DNA of 64,000 bases from Argentina anserina (GCF_933775445.1 NC_065878.1:19604395-19668394); one strand, 5' to 3'; shown: positions 12,401 through 23,659, numbered from the stretch's first letter. The notes: a model not told the origin generated them from the sequence alone. Numbers and translations: made by a program.

Positions 12401-13796
12401 TAAAACAAATAAGGCAATCTAAATCATGAGCTATCCTTCACACAGATAGGAGTTTAAAAGGAAAGGACGGTACAAACATTACTCTAGAGTCAATATTATG
12501 AGAGAACATTTTCATCTTTCCTCTACCTACAATAGGTACTTTTTTTCCAGTTGCTACTGACACGAAAGTTGGTTTTTCAAATGTATGAAAATCATTTAAA
12601 CATGATGCATCATGTGACATGTGATCAGAGGCTCCTGAATCTACAATCCATAGATCATGACTATAACTAAGTTCAATAGCAGTAGAGATAGCGCATATGA
12701 TACCTGGGATCTCATCATGTTTTGCAAAATTTCCATCAGCTAGATATCCTGCAAATTTTCCCAACACGGCTGTGGTTCCACTGCTCTCAGTTCCTCCTTG
12801 TCGTTGTTGCAGAAACGAAGCAAACTCGTTTATGAGACTGATAGGACTCAAAGTAAAGTCCCTTCCTCCTTGATTGCTACTACTCGCAACATGTGCTTTA
12901 GGAATGTATGACTGCTTACCTTGGCCTCTATACTTCTTGTCATCATTGAACTTAGGTTTAAATTCAGGATGCAAGATCCAGCATGTCTCCTTTAAGTGGC
13001 CAATACCAGATCTCCCAATAATAACACAGTGGGAGCACTTTAGGTCTGGCCTTTTCCCTTTGTATGGTCTAGTGCTAGCAAAAGCCCTAGCTTCAGATAC
13101 ACTTGCCTCATGATTATGACTAGCTTCATCTGTGCTCATAGTCTTCTTCCTTGTTTCTTCACGCGTGATTGTTTGGACCACAGTTTCAAGTGATGGAAGA
13201 GTTGAAGACATTAAGATGTGACTCCTAAGATCTTCATATTCTGAGTTGAGGCCAGCAAGTAGCATGAAGATTTGATCTTCCTCAGCACGTTGATGTAAGA
13301 TCTTTGAGTCAGTGGTATGAGGACGATACTGATTTAACTCGTTCCATCTTGACTTCAAGTTTCCAAGGTATTGGATGAAGGAGTAGTTACCTTGATGAAG
13401 CTCGGACAACTCCTTTTTAAGTTGAAAAACACGCACAGAATTATTCAAGCTACCATACATACCTTTGACTTCCCGCCATAAATTCAATGCAGATTCTGCA
13501 TAGCCAAAGATCTCTCTCATCTTTGGTTCCATTGAATTCAGTATCCATGACATAACTAACTTGTCTTGGCCCATCCAATGATTATAATCAGGAGAAGAGG
13601 CAGCGGGAGGTTTGATTGTGCCATTAATGTAGCCAATCTTGTATCTACCAGTAAGAGCAAGGTTGATCGCTCGAGACCAATGAAGATAGTTGAATTCATT
13701 AAGGAGGGTTGAGGTAAGACGCTGACTTGTGTCAGCTGAATCATGGTTTGAAGAAGAACTGTTGTCTCCCTCATCAGGTTTGTTTCCTCCAGCCAT
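9483..13796 (-). pseudogene. Copia gag-pol polyprotein, inactivated by one stop and two frameshifts
   Basis: Reading starts at the ATG at 13796 (MAGGNKPDEG). Domains in order are the UBN2-type gag (about 13650-13150); a CCHC knuckle abnormal in spacing (C-x2-C-x9-H-x4-C instead of x4, near 13030); protease with DSGASDH (near 12650); the GAG-pre-integrase motif; the integrase core with HSDVWGP, SDNGTEY and VAERKNR; RT with WVYKVKF and YVDDLILTG; and RNase H with YTDSDWAG and SSAEAEYRA. Lesions are an in-frame TGA at 12440-12438, a frameshift near 11600 and a second frameshift near 10050. The element could only move with help from another copy. Confidence 0.92.
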
Positions 13797-13850
13797 TATC
13801 ACTTAATGGAGAAGGTAGATGAAGAAGTAATGGATTTTGCAGAGATACCT

Positions 13851-13862
13851 GCTCTGATACCA
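13851..13862 (-). other. tRNA primer binding site of the copia element
   Basis: Reverse complement TGGTATCAGAGC matches the 3' end complement of initiator tRNA-Met, and lies directly downstream of the 5' LTR. Confidence 0.85.
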
Positions 13863-14185
13863 TATTGAAATATGAAGAGAGCTAAGAACACGGCTTAAAT
13901 GTTTCTGTATATTTTTTGAACACTTCAACAAAGAGAATACAAGAATAAATAGAACATCAAGAACTAGATAAAGACTGCTAAGTTAAAACGAGATTAAGGA
14001 TCTAGCAGGTAAAACCTAAGGAGATATACATTGGGAAGCTAAATGTTGTAAGGTCACTAATCAGCCGATTTAAGCAGAAAAAAGACTGAGATTGCAGCTG
14101 GCTTGCTCTGCAAGCAACAGCTGCTGCACTTGCTGCTGATCAGACAATGCAGCATTAATGGTTGAAACAACAACACTTCTCTTCA
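13863..14185 (-). repeat. 5' LTR of the copia element
   Basis: 323 bp, flanked inside by the primer binding site and outside by the TTATC duplication (14186-14190). Confidence 0.93.
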
Positions 14186-14190
14186 TTATC

Positions 14191-14606
14191 TCTTTACATG
14201 ACTTAGCTTTCTGGACCTCACCTGTATGCTAGGCTTACAATGCCAAACAAATTGGCATAATCAACTAGTTGTAAGCATATATGGTCAGCTGGACTATAGA
14301 AATGAAGGTGCACATCTATCTGGCATGTGCTGCAAATTAGATATGGGAAAAGCTATTCTTTTACTAATTTGCTAAACTAATGCATGAAAATAATAGATAG
14401 GCAGTTGTTTGGTCTCTGATTATGATATAAGGCAAGTGTACAATAGGATAGACCAGTGAGGTCAAGGAAAAGGCAGCAAGGTCAATGAGAGCTTATCACC
14501 AAGAGGGAAAGGAGTAAACTTGTTCAGGAGCACACTATCCAACCAATCAAGCAAGCCAACCTTCCTGGACGAGAGAGATCCTAGCAAACACAGTCAGGCC
14601 CTCCAA
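14191..14606. other. Upstream region of the fourth UGT copy
   Basis: No gene is seen. An open frame runs in from 14520 to the UGT start, but the family start motif MEQ...GRRLILFPLPFQGH places the initiator at 14607. Confidence 0.4.
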
Positions 14607-15483
14607 ATGGAGCAACTTAGACGGGGTCGGAGATTGATACTCTTCCCACTGCCCTTTCAAGGCCATATAAATCCCATGCTTGAGCTGGCCAACATCTTAC
14701 ACTGGAAAGGCTTCTCCATAACCATTATCCAAAGCAACTTCAACTCTCTCAACCCTTCAAGCCATCCCAACTTCACCTTCCACTCATTAAATATCGGATT
14801 AACTGAAAGCGAAACCTCAACAAAGGATCCGCTCCTACTTCTTTCTCTTCTTAATTTGAAGTATTGTGAACCTTTCCTACAATGTTTACTTATGATTCTG
14901 TCTGATGTTTCAATGGAGCCTGTTAGTTGTTTAATTACCGACTCCGTCTATGACTTCACTCAATCTGTTGCAGCGGACCTAAAGCTGCCAAGGATTCTAT
15001 TAAGGACTGGGAGTGCCTCTTCATTTGCAATTTATAATGCATTTCCACTTCTCCGAGAGAAAGGCTACCTCCCTAAACAAGGTAAGTTACACTAGAGGAA
15101 TAAGTATATCTCTTACATATAGTTATACACTTGTTATAGCTTATATCTTGCTCAAGCACTCATACGCATACGTATCAAAGACTTGACATTTAGATAGTGT
15201 ATTCAGTGCTTCAGCGGTGTGCAACAACCAGCAGCACGTGTTTTGATCACGTGACTTTTTAAGAAACCTTCATTACCTCCGTCCGCTCACATTCAGTTCA
15301 AAACAAGACAAAAAAAGTAAAACAAAAAATTTACTATCACCATTAGCTGGGCATGTGAGACTCCCCAGTTCCCTCAGTCAAATGTGTTGTTGAATGCTTG
15401 TATTTGAATCGCCGGCAATTATTTGTTTCAAGCTCTTTCCTTCTCTTTTCAACAAAGCCGAGTGTTGCCTCAGAGATCCATCA

Positions 15484-15800
15484 ATGGGGTACATATAGGA
15501 AGCACGTGAGAATCACGCGAAGAAGAAGGTAGAAGAACTGCTGAGGAGCAAAATGAAGCAGAAGGCGATGAAGGAGTGCAAAGATTACGCGGCCAATGCC
15601 AAATATGCATAGTGCTCCACCGACAGAACCATCTCCGTTGTTTGGCAGTGCCAACAAGAAGCCAAGAATTGAACAATTGCCTTCACCAATTCACTAACGA
15701 TGATGTCTTGGAGCAAATGAAAACGGATTGCATGCTTCAATGGGAGGTCTACCAGAAGTCTAAATCCATCCTCTATCTAAGCTATGCACAAAACCAATAG
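15484..15800 (+). pseudogene. CMC1-like (COX assembly, CHCH family) degraded copy inside UGT intron
   Basis: In one frame 15504-15606 reads REARENHAKKKVEELLRSKM... then KQKAMKECKDYAANAKYA and stop. In a shifted frame, from about 15660, it continues with KELNNCLHQFTNDDVLEQMK and ends at 15800. This order (EARE..., KECKDYA, C..., VVW.C, ELN.CLHQYTND) is that of mitochondrial CMC1-type twin-Cys copper/COX assembly factors. No introns are seen across the matching part, so a retroposed copy is likely, but no clear poly-A directly follows. Early TAG and a frameshift show it is dead. The family call rests on motif memory and should be tested with a protein search. Confidence 0.55.
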
Positions 15801-16469
15801 AACTGAGTTTGTTGTTAAGCCGAATATTGTATTTAGAATCATGTTGAAAACATCATTGGTTTCAATTTTGCTCTAGAATGGGATCTCAATCTCGGCAACA
15901 AATCGGAAATCATCGAATCTTCAAGTCTGATTTTAATGAGGGCGATTAAGCAAGTGCCCATGGGTTCTCTTCCTTTTTTAGTTTCCCCCAATTTCTAAAA
16001 CTTTAATTTTTCTGGGTTCATCAATTTCCAATAGTGAAGAAAAAAAAATGCTCTCGGCGATTTTTCTAACTCAAGATGAACTGAAGAATCTTCCGGCGTA
16101 TAAGGCCATCAAATATGTTGAGTTCGGCATGGTTCTCGGCTTCCTCCCTTCACCGGCGAACGAGCAAGCTAAATAGGCACCGCCACCACAAAGAGAGGAG
16201 CTGGGGTTCTAAAAAAAATACTTTAATCGAGGGTTAAAAACATAGAATTTTTTACATGACAGATTTTTAGTCAACAATGATATTGACCGTTAAAGAAACT
16301 GACGACTTTAACTCTAATCGGATGGATGTAAATTCATGGTTTTTTATTACTATAAATGAAAGGCTGAAAATGTCTCTATTTCAGTGAAATATACAACGGT
16401 GTCTGCACACCTTAGTGCATACAATCTGTTTCCTGACATTTATTATTTCCCTTCCCATTTTGGCTTTAG
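15801..16469. other. Rest of the enlarged UGT intron
   Basis: Includes an A-run at 16040-16049 directly before a 42-codon open frame (16049-16177, beginning MLSAIFLTQDELKNLPAYKA), which I do not recognise. It may be part of the same inserted gene copy or a second capture. Confidence 0.35.
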
Positions 16470-17312
16470 ATTCTAGATTAGAAGAGGAAGTGACAGAGCT
16501 TCCACCTCTCAAGGTTAAGGACCTTCCAATTATCAACAGTGATGGTCCAGAGAGATTTTTTAATCTAATCGCTAACCTGGAAATTCAGACCAAGACCTCA
16601 GATGGATTGATTCTTAATACTTTTGAAGACCTTGAAGAAAACTCAATGGCTACCATTCGCCAGAATTATCCTATTCCAGTTTTCTCGCTAGGCCATTTCA
16701 CAAATGCTACGCTGCAAACTCTTCTTTGACTTCAAGTAGCTTATTAGCACAAGACCAGAGTTGCATTTCATGGCTAAACACACAAGCACCGGAATCTGTT
16801 ATTTATGTCAGCTTTGGAAGCATTGCAGCAATAAAGGAAATTCAGGTTTTGGAGATAGCTTCGGGACTAGCCAACAGCAATCAGCCGTTCTTGTGGGTTA
16901 TTCGACCCGGATTAGTCCATGGGTCAGATTGGCTTGAAGCATTACCTAGTGCGTGTCTTGAGACATTGAACGGTAAGGGTCACATTGTTAAATGGGCACC
17001 TCAAAAAGAAGTGGTTTCCCATCAAGCAGTCGGTTTGTTTTGGACTCACAATAGCTGGAATTCTACTTTAGAGAGTATATGCGAGGGGTACCTATGATTT
17101 GTGTGCCGTGTTCTGCTAAACAAATGATGAATGCAAGATATGTAAGTGATGTTTGGAAGGTCGGGTTGCAGTTACAAGATGGGGTTGAGAGAGCCAATAT
17201 TGAAAAAACCATTAGAACACTAATGCAGAAGGCAAATCTTTGCCTGAAACAAGGTGGTTCATCACACCAATCCTTAGATGCCTTGACTAAGCACATACTA
17301 TCACTTCAGTGA

Positions 17313-17775
17313 ATTGTATTTCAAGACTCAGAATCATCATTGATTATAATGTGGATGTAGGTCATTATATAAAACAAAACGTATAGATAATCTATTATAT
17401 TTTTAAAAGTATTATAGATAATGATTAATATTTTTACAAAGAAGGAGCGGGAAACAAAGATGCATCTCTTTCTAGTCTTCTAGTTTTATGAGTTGTAAAC
17501 CCTTGGGATTAGGAAAAGATACCTCCTGCCTCTTCCAATGAATTTGAGTTAATGTCATCAGCTACGATGATTGTTATGCAAACCCCATGTCAGTTTCTCT
17601 CCTATCAAATGCTGCTAGATTAAGGAAAAAAGGTTGGTGAAGCTATGGAAGGCCACCAAACAAACGCTGCAATTTAAAAATGAGCTATTTGTTCTGTGTG
17701 CCTAACAAGGAGGGGACTAGGACAAGAGAAACACCGGTTTCACAAGCCAAGCAAACTGAGTCATTCTAACTCGGA
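17313..17775. other. Intergenic spacer before the fifth UGT copy
   Basis: AT-rich, with no coding signal seen. It should contain the promoter of the next UGT gene. Confidence 0.35.
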
Positions 17776-19447
17776 ATGGAGCAACGGAAGGGGCGGAGAT
17801 TGATACTCTTCCCACTGCCCTTCCAAGGTCATATAAACCCCATGCTAGAGCTCGCCAACATTCTACACCTGAAAGGCTTCTCCATAACCATCATTCACAC
17901 CAACTACAACTCTCTCAATCCTTCAAGCCATCCACATTTCACCTTTCACTCAATTTCAGATGGCTTATCTGAAAGTGAGGCCTCCGCAAAGGATATCCTC
18001 CGCCTCATTTCTCTTTTAAATGTCAAATGTGTTGAACCTTTCCGAGAATGCTTGGCCAGCTTGTTATCTGATGTTTCAGAAGAGCCAGTTGCTTGCTTGA
18101 TATCAGACGCTATCTTTCACTTCGCTCAATCTGTTGCCGATCGCCTTAAGGTCCCAACGGTTGTTTTAAGGACTGGGGGTGCTTCTTCATTTACTGTTTT
18201 TGCTGCATTTCCACAACTGCGTGAAAAAGGGCTACATCCCAATACAAGGTTCAGTTTCTTACTTGGTTACTTCTTTGTCTGTCTTGGAACTTGATTGGTA
18301 AAATTAATGTAGATACTTAAGGGCATTATGGCATTACCTGAGATCTAGAAGACTACAACCTAGTAGCCAATTTATAGTTCCAATTATTATCTCTTTGTAT
18401 TACTCCATGCAACAATGCCTATATGACTGTCACTAGTTATTACTCATTCTTGAGCTCCTCTAATGGCTATATGTCAGCTAATATCACACATGACATTGAT
18501 GACAACAATACTTATTCGCTTCCCTTCCTACATTGGTATTAGATTCTAGACTAGAAGAGCCAGTGTCAGAGTTCCCACATCTCAGAGTCAAAGACCTTCC
18601 CGTGCTGAAGAGGTGGGAGTCGGAGGAATGCTATCAACTAGTAGAAGGCATGTCAAATGGATTCAAGACCTCAAAGGGACTAATTTTTAATACTTTTGAA
18701 GAGCTTGAAGAGCAGGCACTGGGGAAAATTCGACAACATTTCCCCATTCCAATTTTCCCTATAGGACCATTTCATTTCCCTACAGCCTCTTCTTCACTTC
18801 CATTGTCAACAGAAGATGAAAGTTGCATTACATGGCTAAACAGTCAAGCACCAAAATCTGTTATCTATGTTAGCTTTGGGAGTATTGCTGCAATAAATGA
18901 AGCTCAGTTTTTGGAGATAGCTTGGGGACTGGCCAACAGCAAGCAGCCTTTCTTATGGGTGATTCGACCTGAATCAATCCACGGAGGTTCGCAATGGCTT
19001 GAGCTATTACCTAGTGAACTTCTAGAAAACTTCAATGTGAGGGGGAACATTGTGAAATGGTCTCCCCAAAAAGAAGTGTTATCACATCCAGCCGTAGGAG
19101 TCTTTTGGGCTCATAACGGCTGGAACTCTACACTGGAAAGCATTTGTGAGGGAGTTCCCATGATTTGTATGCCATGCTTCACTGATCAAATGGTGAACGC
19201 AATATACGTAACTAATATCTGGAAGATTGGTTTGCAGCTAGAGAAAGGAGCAGACAGAGGTGAAATCGAAAGAATGATTAGAAGACTAATGCAGGAGAAA
19301 GAAGGGGAAGAGATCAAAGCTAGAAGCTTGAAGTTAATGGAGAAGGCCAATCTCTGCTTCAAACGAGGTGGCTCTTCATACCAATCCTTGGACGGCTTGG
19401 TTAAACATATTCTATCACTGGAATCATTTGTTTTTGGAACTCAGTGA
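17776..19447 (+). CDS. UDP-glycosyltransferase, UGT76 family, one-base frameshift at exon junction
   Basis: Exon 1 (17776-18248) carries GRRLILFPLPFQGH (His19), CLISDAIFHF and LRTGGASSF. Exon 2 carries a complete PSPG box (begins WSPQKEVLSHPAVG, contains HNGWNS, ends FTDQ) and a full C-terminus to the stop at 19445-19447. Relative to its siblings there is one extra A in the run near 18226, so splicing at the usual acceptor (exon start 18543) would put TAG right after the junction. A second AG seven bases later (18548-18549, exon start 18550) restores the frame and gives 456 residues, reading ...HPNTR|LEEPVSEF. So this is either a functional gene with a shifted acceptor, a very young pseudogene, or an assembly error in a homopolymer. 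Confidence 0.75.
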
Positions 19448-19921
19448 ATTCCCCAACATGGTTCTTGGGAAATTCATTTGGGTTATCTATGAGGGCTACA
19501 AGTTCATAAGAAGTAGTGCTTATGTCCTTGACTCTATCCATTTTCTTAATAAAACTAGCAGAGCATTTGCATTTCAATATTTACCACTATCAGTGAAGAT
19601 CATCAACAAAATATTTATAATAGAGATAGTGCAACTATATTAAGCCAACTCAATTCTTCATTGTAATCAATTTTACTGAAATGTAGATTATTAGGGCAAA
19701 AACAGAAAAAAGATTAAAGAGAAATTCTTCAAACCTGGAGAGATGGGTTCATGGAGATAAAAGAAAGCCCTCTAACGGTATGAGATGTCTTCCCGCCAAA
19801 AATTTCGTCGTCGGCGGCCGAGGCAAGCTAAAAATCTTCATCAGCAAAGCGCTTTGAGTGATTACATTTCTGGTTTAGTAATTTCAGAAAGGCTTCTTTC
19901 CGGGTTTTTTTTTTGTTAATG
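19448..19921. other. 3' flank of the last UGT gene
   Basis: No gene is seen. It contains poly-T/poly-A runs and leads into the foldback element. Confidence 0.35.
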
Positions 19922-19929
19922 AATAATGG

Positions 19930-21005
19930 CATAAATGCCTATTTGCACCTTAAACTTGGCTGAAATTGTCAATTTACATCATGAACTTGCATTTGAGTCA
20001 ATTTACCTCCTAAATTTGGTAAAAATTGCCGATTTACACCCCGAACTTGTTTTTGAGTCAATTTACCACCTAAACTTGGTAAAAATTGTTGATTTGCACC
20101 ACATCAGTTAAATTTAACTGTTTTTATCAAATTTTGCGTCACATGTCATGCACATGAGGGGTAATGTTGTCATTTTCTATTTATATTTTTCTTAAAAACA
20201 AATAAAAATATTCTTTAAAATGAGGATTATTTTGTTAATAAATTATTTATTTACATCTTTTTTTCTATCTACTTAACCCTACTTTGAATTATATGTTCAA
20301 TATACCCATCCATTCAAATATAGTGTGTTGTGTATAAATATATTTTTATATGTACACATTGTTGGAGGATGAACAAAAAGAGAATAATAACGACGTAATA
20401 GAACATAACGTAACCGTTTATTGATTGATAATGAGGTCAATATATATGCATTACATAACCACAATCTCATAGGATTCGGAGTCCTAATCTATTACAGAGA
20501 TGCGAATCTATCTCTAACAGGAAACCTAATAAGGCTAAGACACACACAATGCTAGAATAGTAATTCTCCCAGAGCACACATTTATTTTTAATTTTCATTG
20601 TATTTATTTATATTTTTCTAATATCTTTTAACATACTATATCACGTAAAATAATAAATATATAAATCAATAACATGTTTCAAAAAAACAAACATTATAGC
20701 AAGTGTTCCTCTTAAGTAATTTTATTAATTTATTTCATTATTCAATATGAATAAATATATAATGACAATACTATCCCTTAAATGCATGACATGTGACACA
20801 AAATTGGATAGAAACAGTTAAATTTAACAGATGGGGTGCAAATCGGTAATTTTTACCAAGTTTAGGAGGTAAATTGACTCAAATACAAGTTCGAGGTGTA
20901 AATCGGCAATTTTTACCAAGTTTAGGAGGTAAATTGACTCAAATGCAAGTTCGGGGTGCAAATTGACAATTTCAGCCAAATTTGAAGTGCAAATCGGCAT
21001 TTATG
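19930..21005. mobile_element. Foldback (long terminal inverted repeat) element, possibly Mutator-like
   Basis: Arms of about 250 bp (19930-20185 and 20750-21005) are inverted copies starting CATAAATGCC(T/G)ATTTGCAC. Each arm contains a roughly 60-bp unit (including TCAATTTACC and TTGGTAAAAATTG) two to three times. An 8-bp direct repeat with one mismatch flanks the element (AATAATGG 19922-19929, AATAATTG 21006-21013). There is no coding sequence. Long arms fit Mutator-like nonautonomous elements; an 8-bp target would fit hAT better, so the superfamily is left open. Confidence 0.75.
20360..20576. repeat. Solo LTR nested in the foldback element
   Basis: 217 bp beginning TGTTGGAGGATG and ending CCCAGAGCA, flanked by CACAT at 20355-20359 and 20577-20581. 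TG..CA ends plus a 5-bp duplication indicate an LTR left by recombination between the two LTRs of an element. No primer site or second LTR is nearby. Confidence 0.75.
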
Positions 21006-21156
21006 AATAATTGATAAACGGGACGAAGCCCAAAAAGGCTGAAAAAATCAAGCCCATATTACAAAAGAAACCCAAACAATTCAATCTCAATCAAAGAGAA
21101 GGAAAAATAAGAAATGCACTGGGAGCAAAAAGGAGCGGAGGAAACAAACCTCCTAA

Positions 21157-21759
21157 TCAAGCTCCATGAGGACATGGCAAACTATCATTACGAAGTACAA
21201 GAATAAGAGACGGTGGGGGTGTCTCTGACCAATTACAGAGACCCAACGTCCGTTGACCAAGCTTTGCAGCTTCATGAGTGGCCCTATTAGCCAATATGGG
21301 AATTCATTCCCAGGTAACCCGATCAAAAAAGTGACTGCGCCAAATAATCTCATCCAAGATCAGGTTAGTTCTCAAATTACTCATTTTCTCGTTAGTGTTA
21401 AGGTCTTTGATGATTGATTGGGAATCAGATCGAAATAAGATGTTTGTGTGTCCCATTTGTATTGCCATATTGACACCAACAAGTAGAGCTCTTGCCTCAA
21501 CCAACTCCACATCATCCACCACCATCTGAAAGGCTGAGCCACCAATAAGCTGACATTGATGGTCCCGAACGATCACACCACCACCTCCACTATTCGATGA
21601 GGTCCAACAAGCATCAGTACTTAGAACAATAGTCCCTGGCGGAACTGGAGGCCATAAAGAATAGGACCGACTACTAATTGAAGTCATTGGAGGAGTCTTG
21701 TTTGCCAGGAACTCGAAAGCGGCCGCCGATCCCAAACTCATAATCAGATTCGGATTCAA
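21157..21759 (-). pseudogene. RNase H domain relic of a non-LTR retrotransposon
   Basis: Reads LWPPVPPGTIVLSTDACW (first Asp), GGGGVIVRDHQ, ELVEARALLVG (Glu), LFRSDSQSII (Asp) and, after an in-frame TGA at 21306-21304, ANRATHEAAKLGQRTL with the final conserved region, stopping at 21157. This is the plant RVT_3/RNase H-like domain found at the C-terminus of many plant LINEs and also as free-standing host genes. The stop inside the domain points to a relic. Confidence 0.75.
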
Positions 21760-21779
21760 TGGAGCAGCTTGAAAAACAA

Positions 21780-22542
21780 ACTTACAGCGAGCTTTCTTCT
21801 TTCCGGATTTGGGTCATCTTGTTGGGTTCTTTTTTGGGCTTAAAGTACACTGTCCGAAATACTGCATGAGAAATTGACCAAAAAAATAAAACAAAATATT
21901 GTATGAGACAATTAAAGAAAAATTTCCGGCGATTAATTCACTAATTTGTTGTAGCTCTTTTAGGTTGTTACTCTGTTTACCTTATACATATAACGAATTT
22001 TCAAACCATACACAGACACCATATAATAGGTGACGTGGAGCGTATTTGGTCGGAAGACGTGCATAAACACAAAATTAGCTCTAACATCGTAATGAGAATA
22101 ATATCTTGTTTAAAACAATTAACCATAATACATAATTATGAACTCATTAACACTATCCTATTTTCCCACGTGATTGAGAATATAAATAAAAACCACGAAC
22201 ATACAGCCATTATTTCCCTTGGTTTTTTTCGATGAAACATTATTTCCCTCGGTTGATAACTTGATATCTCTCACTCAGCCATCGATCTCTTCCTAGCTTG
22301 TCTGGTGGGATATGGACATCGATCAGGACATGTGTTCTTCAATTAAAAATGACTTGTTTGGGTGATAAAAATGGATTTAATCATGGAATTTGTAAACATA
22401 ATTATTTTTTAACTAGTAATTATTTTCTTTTAATCAAATTATTATAAAACATGAAAAAGTTTGTGTCACCAAATAATTCCAATGTCGAATGTTTTAAAAC
22501 ATATTGATAACATATCAAACACAACAACAAAAACATATAAAT
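21780..22542. other. Intergenic, no gene seen
   Basis: AT-rich sequence without a convincing reading frame. Confidence 0.35.
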
Positions 22543-22549
22543 TCAAAAA

Positions 22550-22835
22550 AAATGGAATTGACTTTTCTTCTCAATTATAATCTTCTTCAATATTTGAAAC
22601 TTTGTGGGATTGTTGGCAAACAACTCAATTGCTCTCCACCGGAGATCTTCTTCTAAATTAGGTATTCCCTCAGGTGAATTGCCTAGGGTTATAGCGAGTG
22701 CAACTCTTTGTGCTTGTCCTACAGGCAATTCAGAACCATTTTTATTGACAAACAATGCATCAAGGCCTGCAAGAGTCAGTAGCGCATGAAAGTCGTGATT
22801 AGTCAGCTTCTTCCCAAAAAAGAAAAGAAAAGCAA
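22550..22835 (-). pseudogene. Fragment of an ABCI17/STAR1-like ABC transporter ATPase
   Basis: The frame on - contains GKKLTNHDFHALLTLAGLDA followed by ELPVGQAQRVALAITLGNSPE. This matches the stretch before and including the ABC signature (LSVGQAQRVALARTLAN) of ABC transporter I family member 17. The similarity stops where Walker B (LLLDEPTSALD) should follow and is replaced by an unrelated reading IPNLEEDLRWRAIELF. The Walker A part is not present nearby. It is a captured or decayed fragment, about 60 codons recognisable. A functional short peptide is unlikely. Confidence 0.65.
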
Positions 22836-22839
22836 TGAG

Positions 22840-23659
22840 GAGGTGAAGGTTGGTACGCTTGTTCCTCATCAAATCGAAATATTTTAGAGTGTCTGCTACT
22901 TAATCTGGTTTTATACTAAAGTCACTCTGGAATTAGGTTAGAAGCAACAACATGCAACCCATTATATACACAGGCTTTAATTGCAGAGAAGAACAAATAC
23001 TACTAGTGTTTCGTTTGATGTAAACATAATTGACAAAAGGCCAGAACAAGTAAAATGCTACAAAAGAGGAAGTCATAGAAATTGAATAACGGTTTCTTTG
23101 GCAATCATTGAATAAACAAAGGATATCAATACCAGTGTGACGTTACCAAGAAACTATCAAAATACAATTCCTGACCCACCCTCAAAACTCATAACAATTC
23201 CCGATCCCAAATTTTGAATCCCATTACAAAACAATTTAAAACAGATCTCAAGAACACATACGATAGATCGCCCAAATTGGAGATCTATACACGTCAAATT
23301 AAACGGTAGAACCCCTTAATTACAAAGAGAAACACCAGCCCATGAGTGTGGAACAAACCTGAAGATGAGCGATGTCAAGAGTATAGAGAGCGAGGAATCG
23401 AGAACTGATCGGTTCGATTACTCGACATTAATATTTAACCATGTAAGCATCGTAAGTGGTATAAAGCAAGAGGATATCGTTCACAAACCGAGGATCCAGC
23501 CAAGGCTTAGAATCACAAACATTTAACAACGAATTCATAAATATGTAAAGATTTAGATATAGGTTCGGTATCAAAGATAAAAACAGAAAATAAAACCTAA
23601 ACTAATATATACATGTGATCAACTCCACTTTCTATCAGAAGCAGAAGAGGAAGCCGTTT
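22840..23659. other. Intergenic, no gene seen
   Basis: No coding signal or clear repeat boundary found. Confidence 0.3.

Larger units (their letters stand above)
9153..14185 (-). mobile_element. Ty1/copia LTR retrotransposon, full length
   Basis: Two LTRs of 323 bp (9153-9475 and 13863-14185) flank a gag-pol region read on -. The target duplication TTATC is present at 9148-9152 and 14186-14190. The primer binding site (13851-13862, reverse complement TGGTATCAGAGC, initiator-tRNA-Met type) lies next to the 5' LTR. A polypurine tract (AAGGGGAG on -) touches the 3' LTR. The order protease, integrase, RT, RNase H is the copia order. The LTRs differ at about 7 sites (about 2 %), so the insertion is fairly young (under roughly 1 My at usual plant rates, an estimate). 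Confidence 0.95.
14607..17312 (+). pseudogene. UGT76-family pseudogene with enlarged intron
   Basis: Exon 1 (14607-15081) is intact: GRRLILFPLPFQGH, LITDSVYDF, ending before a proper donor (acaag|GTAAGT). Exon 2 starts at 16470 (ggctttag|ATTCTAG). It has a one-base deletion near 16692 (SLGHF where PIGPFH is expected) and a second one-base deletion near 17089 (ICEGYL where SICEGVP is expected). The PSPG glycine is changed (HNSWNS for HNGWNS), ADQ has become AKQ, and about 15 residues are deleted before KANLCLKQGGSSHQSLD. The intron is 1,388 bp against 365 bp in the intact gene, because foreign sequence sits in it. The exact stop is 17310-17312. Confidence 0.9.
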
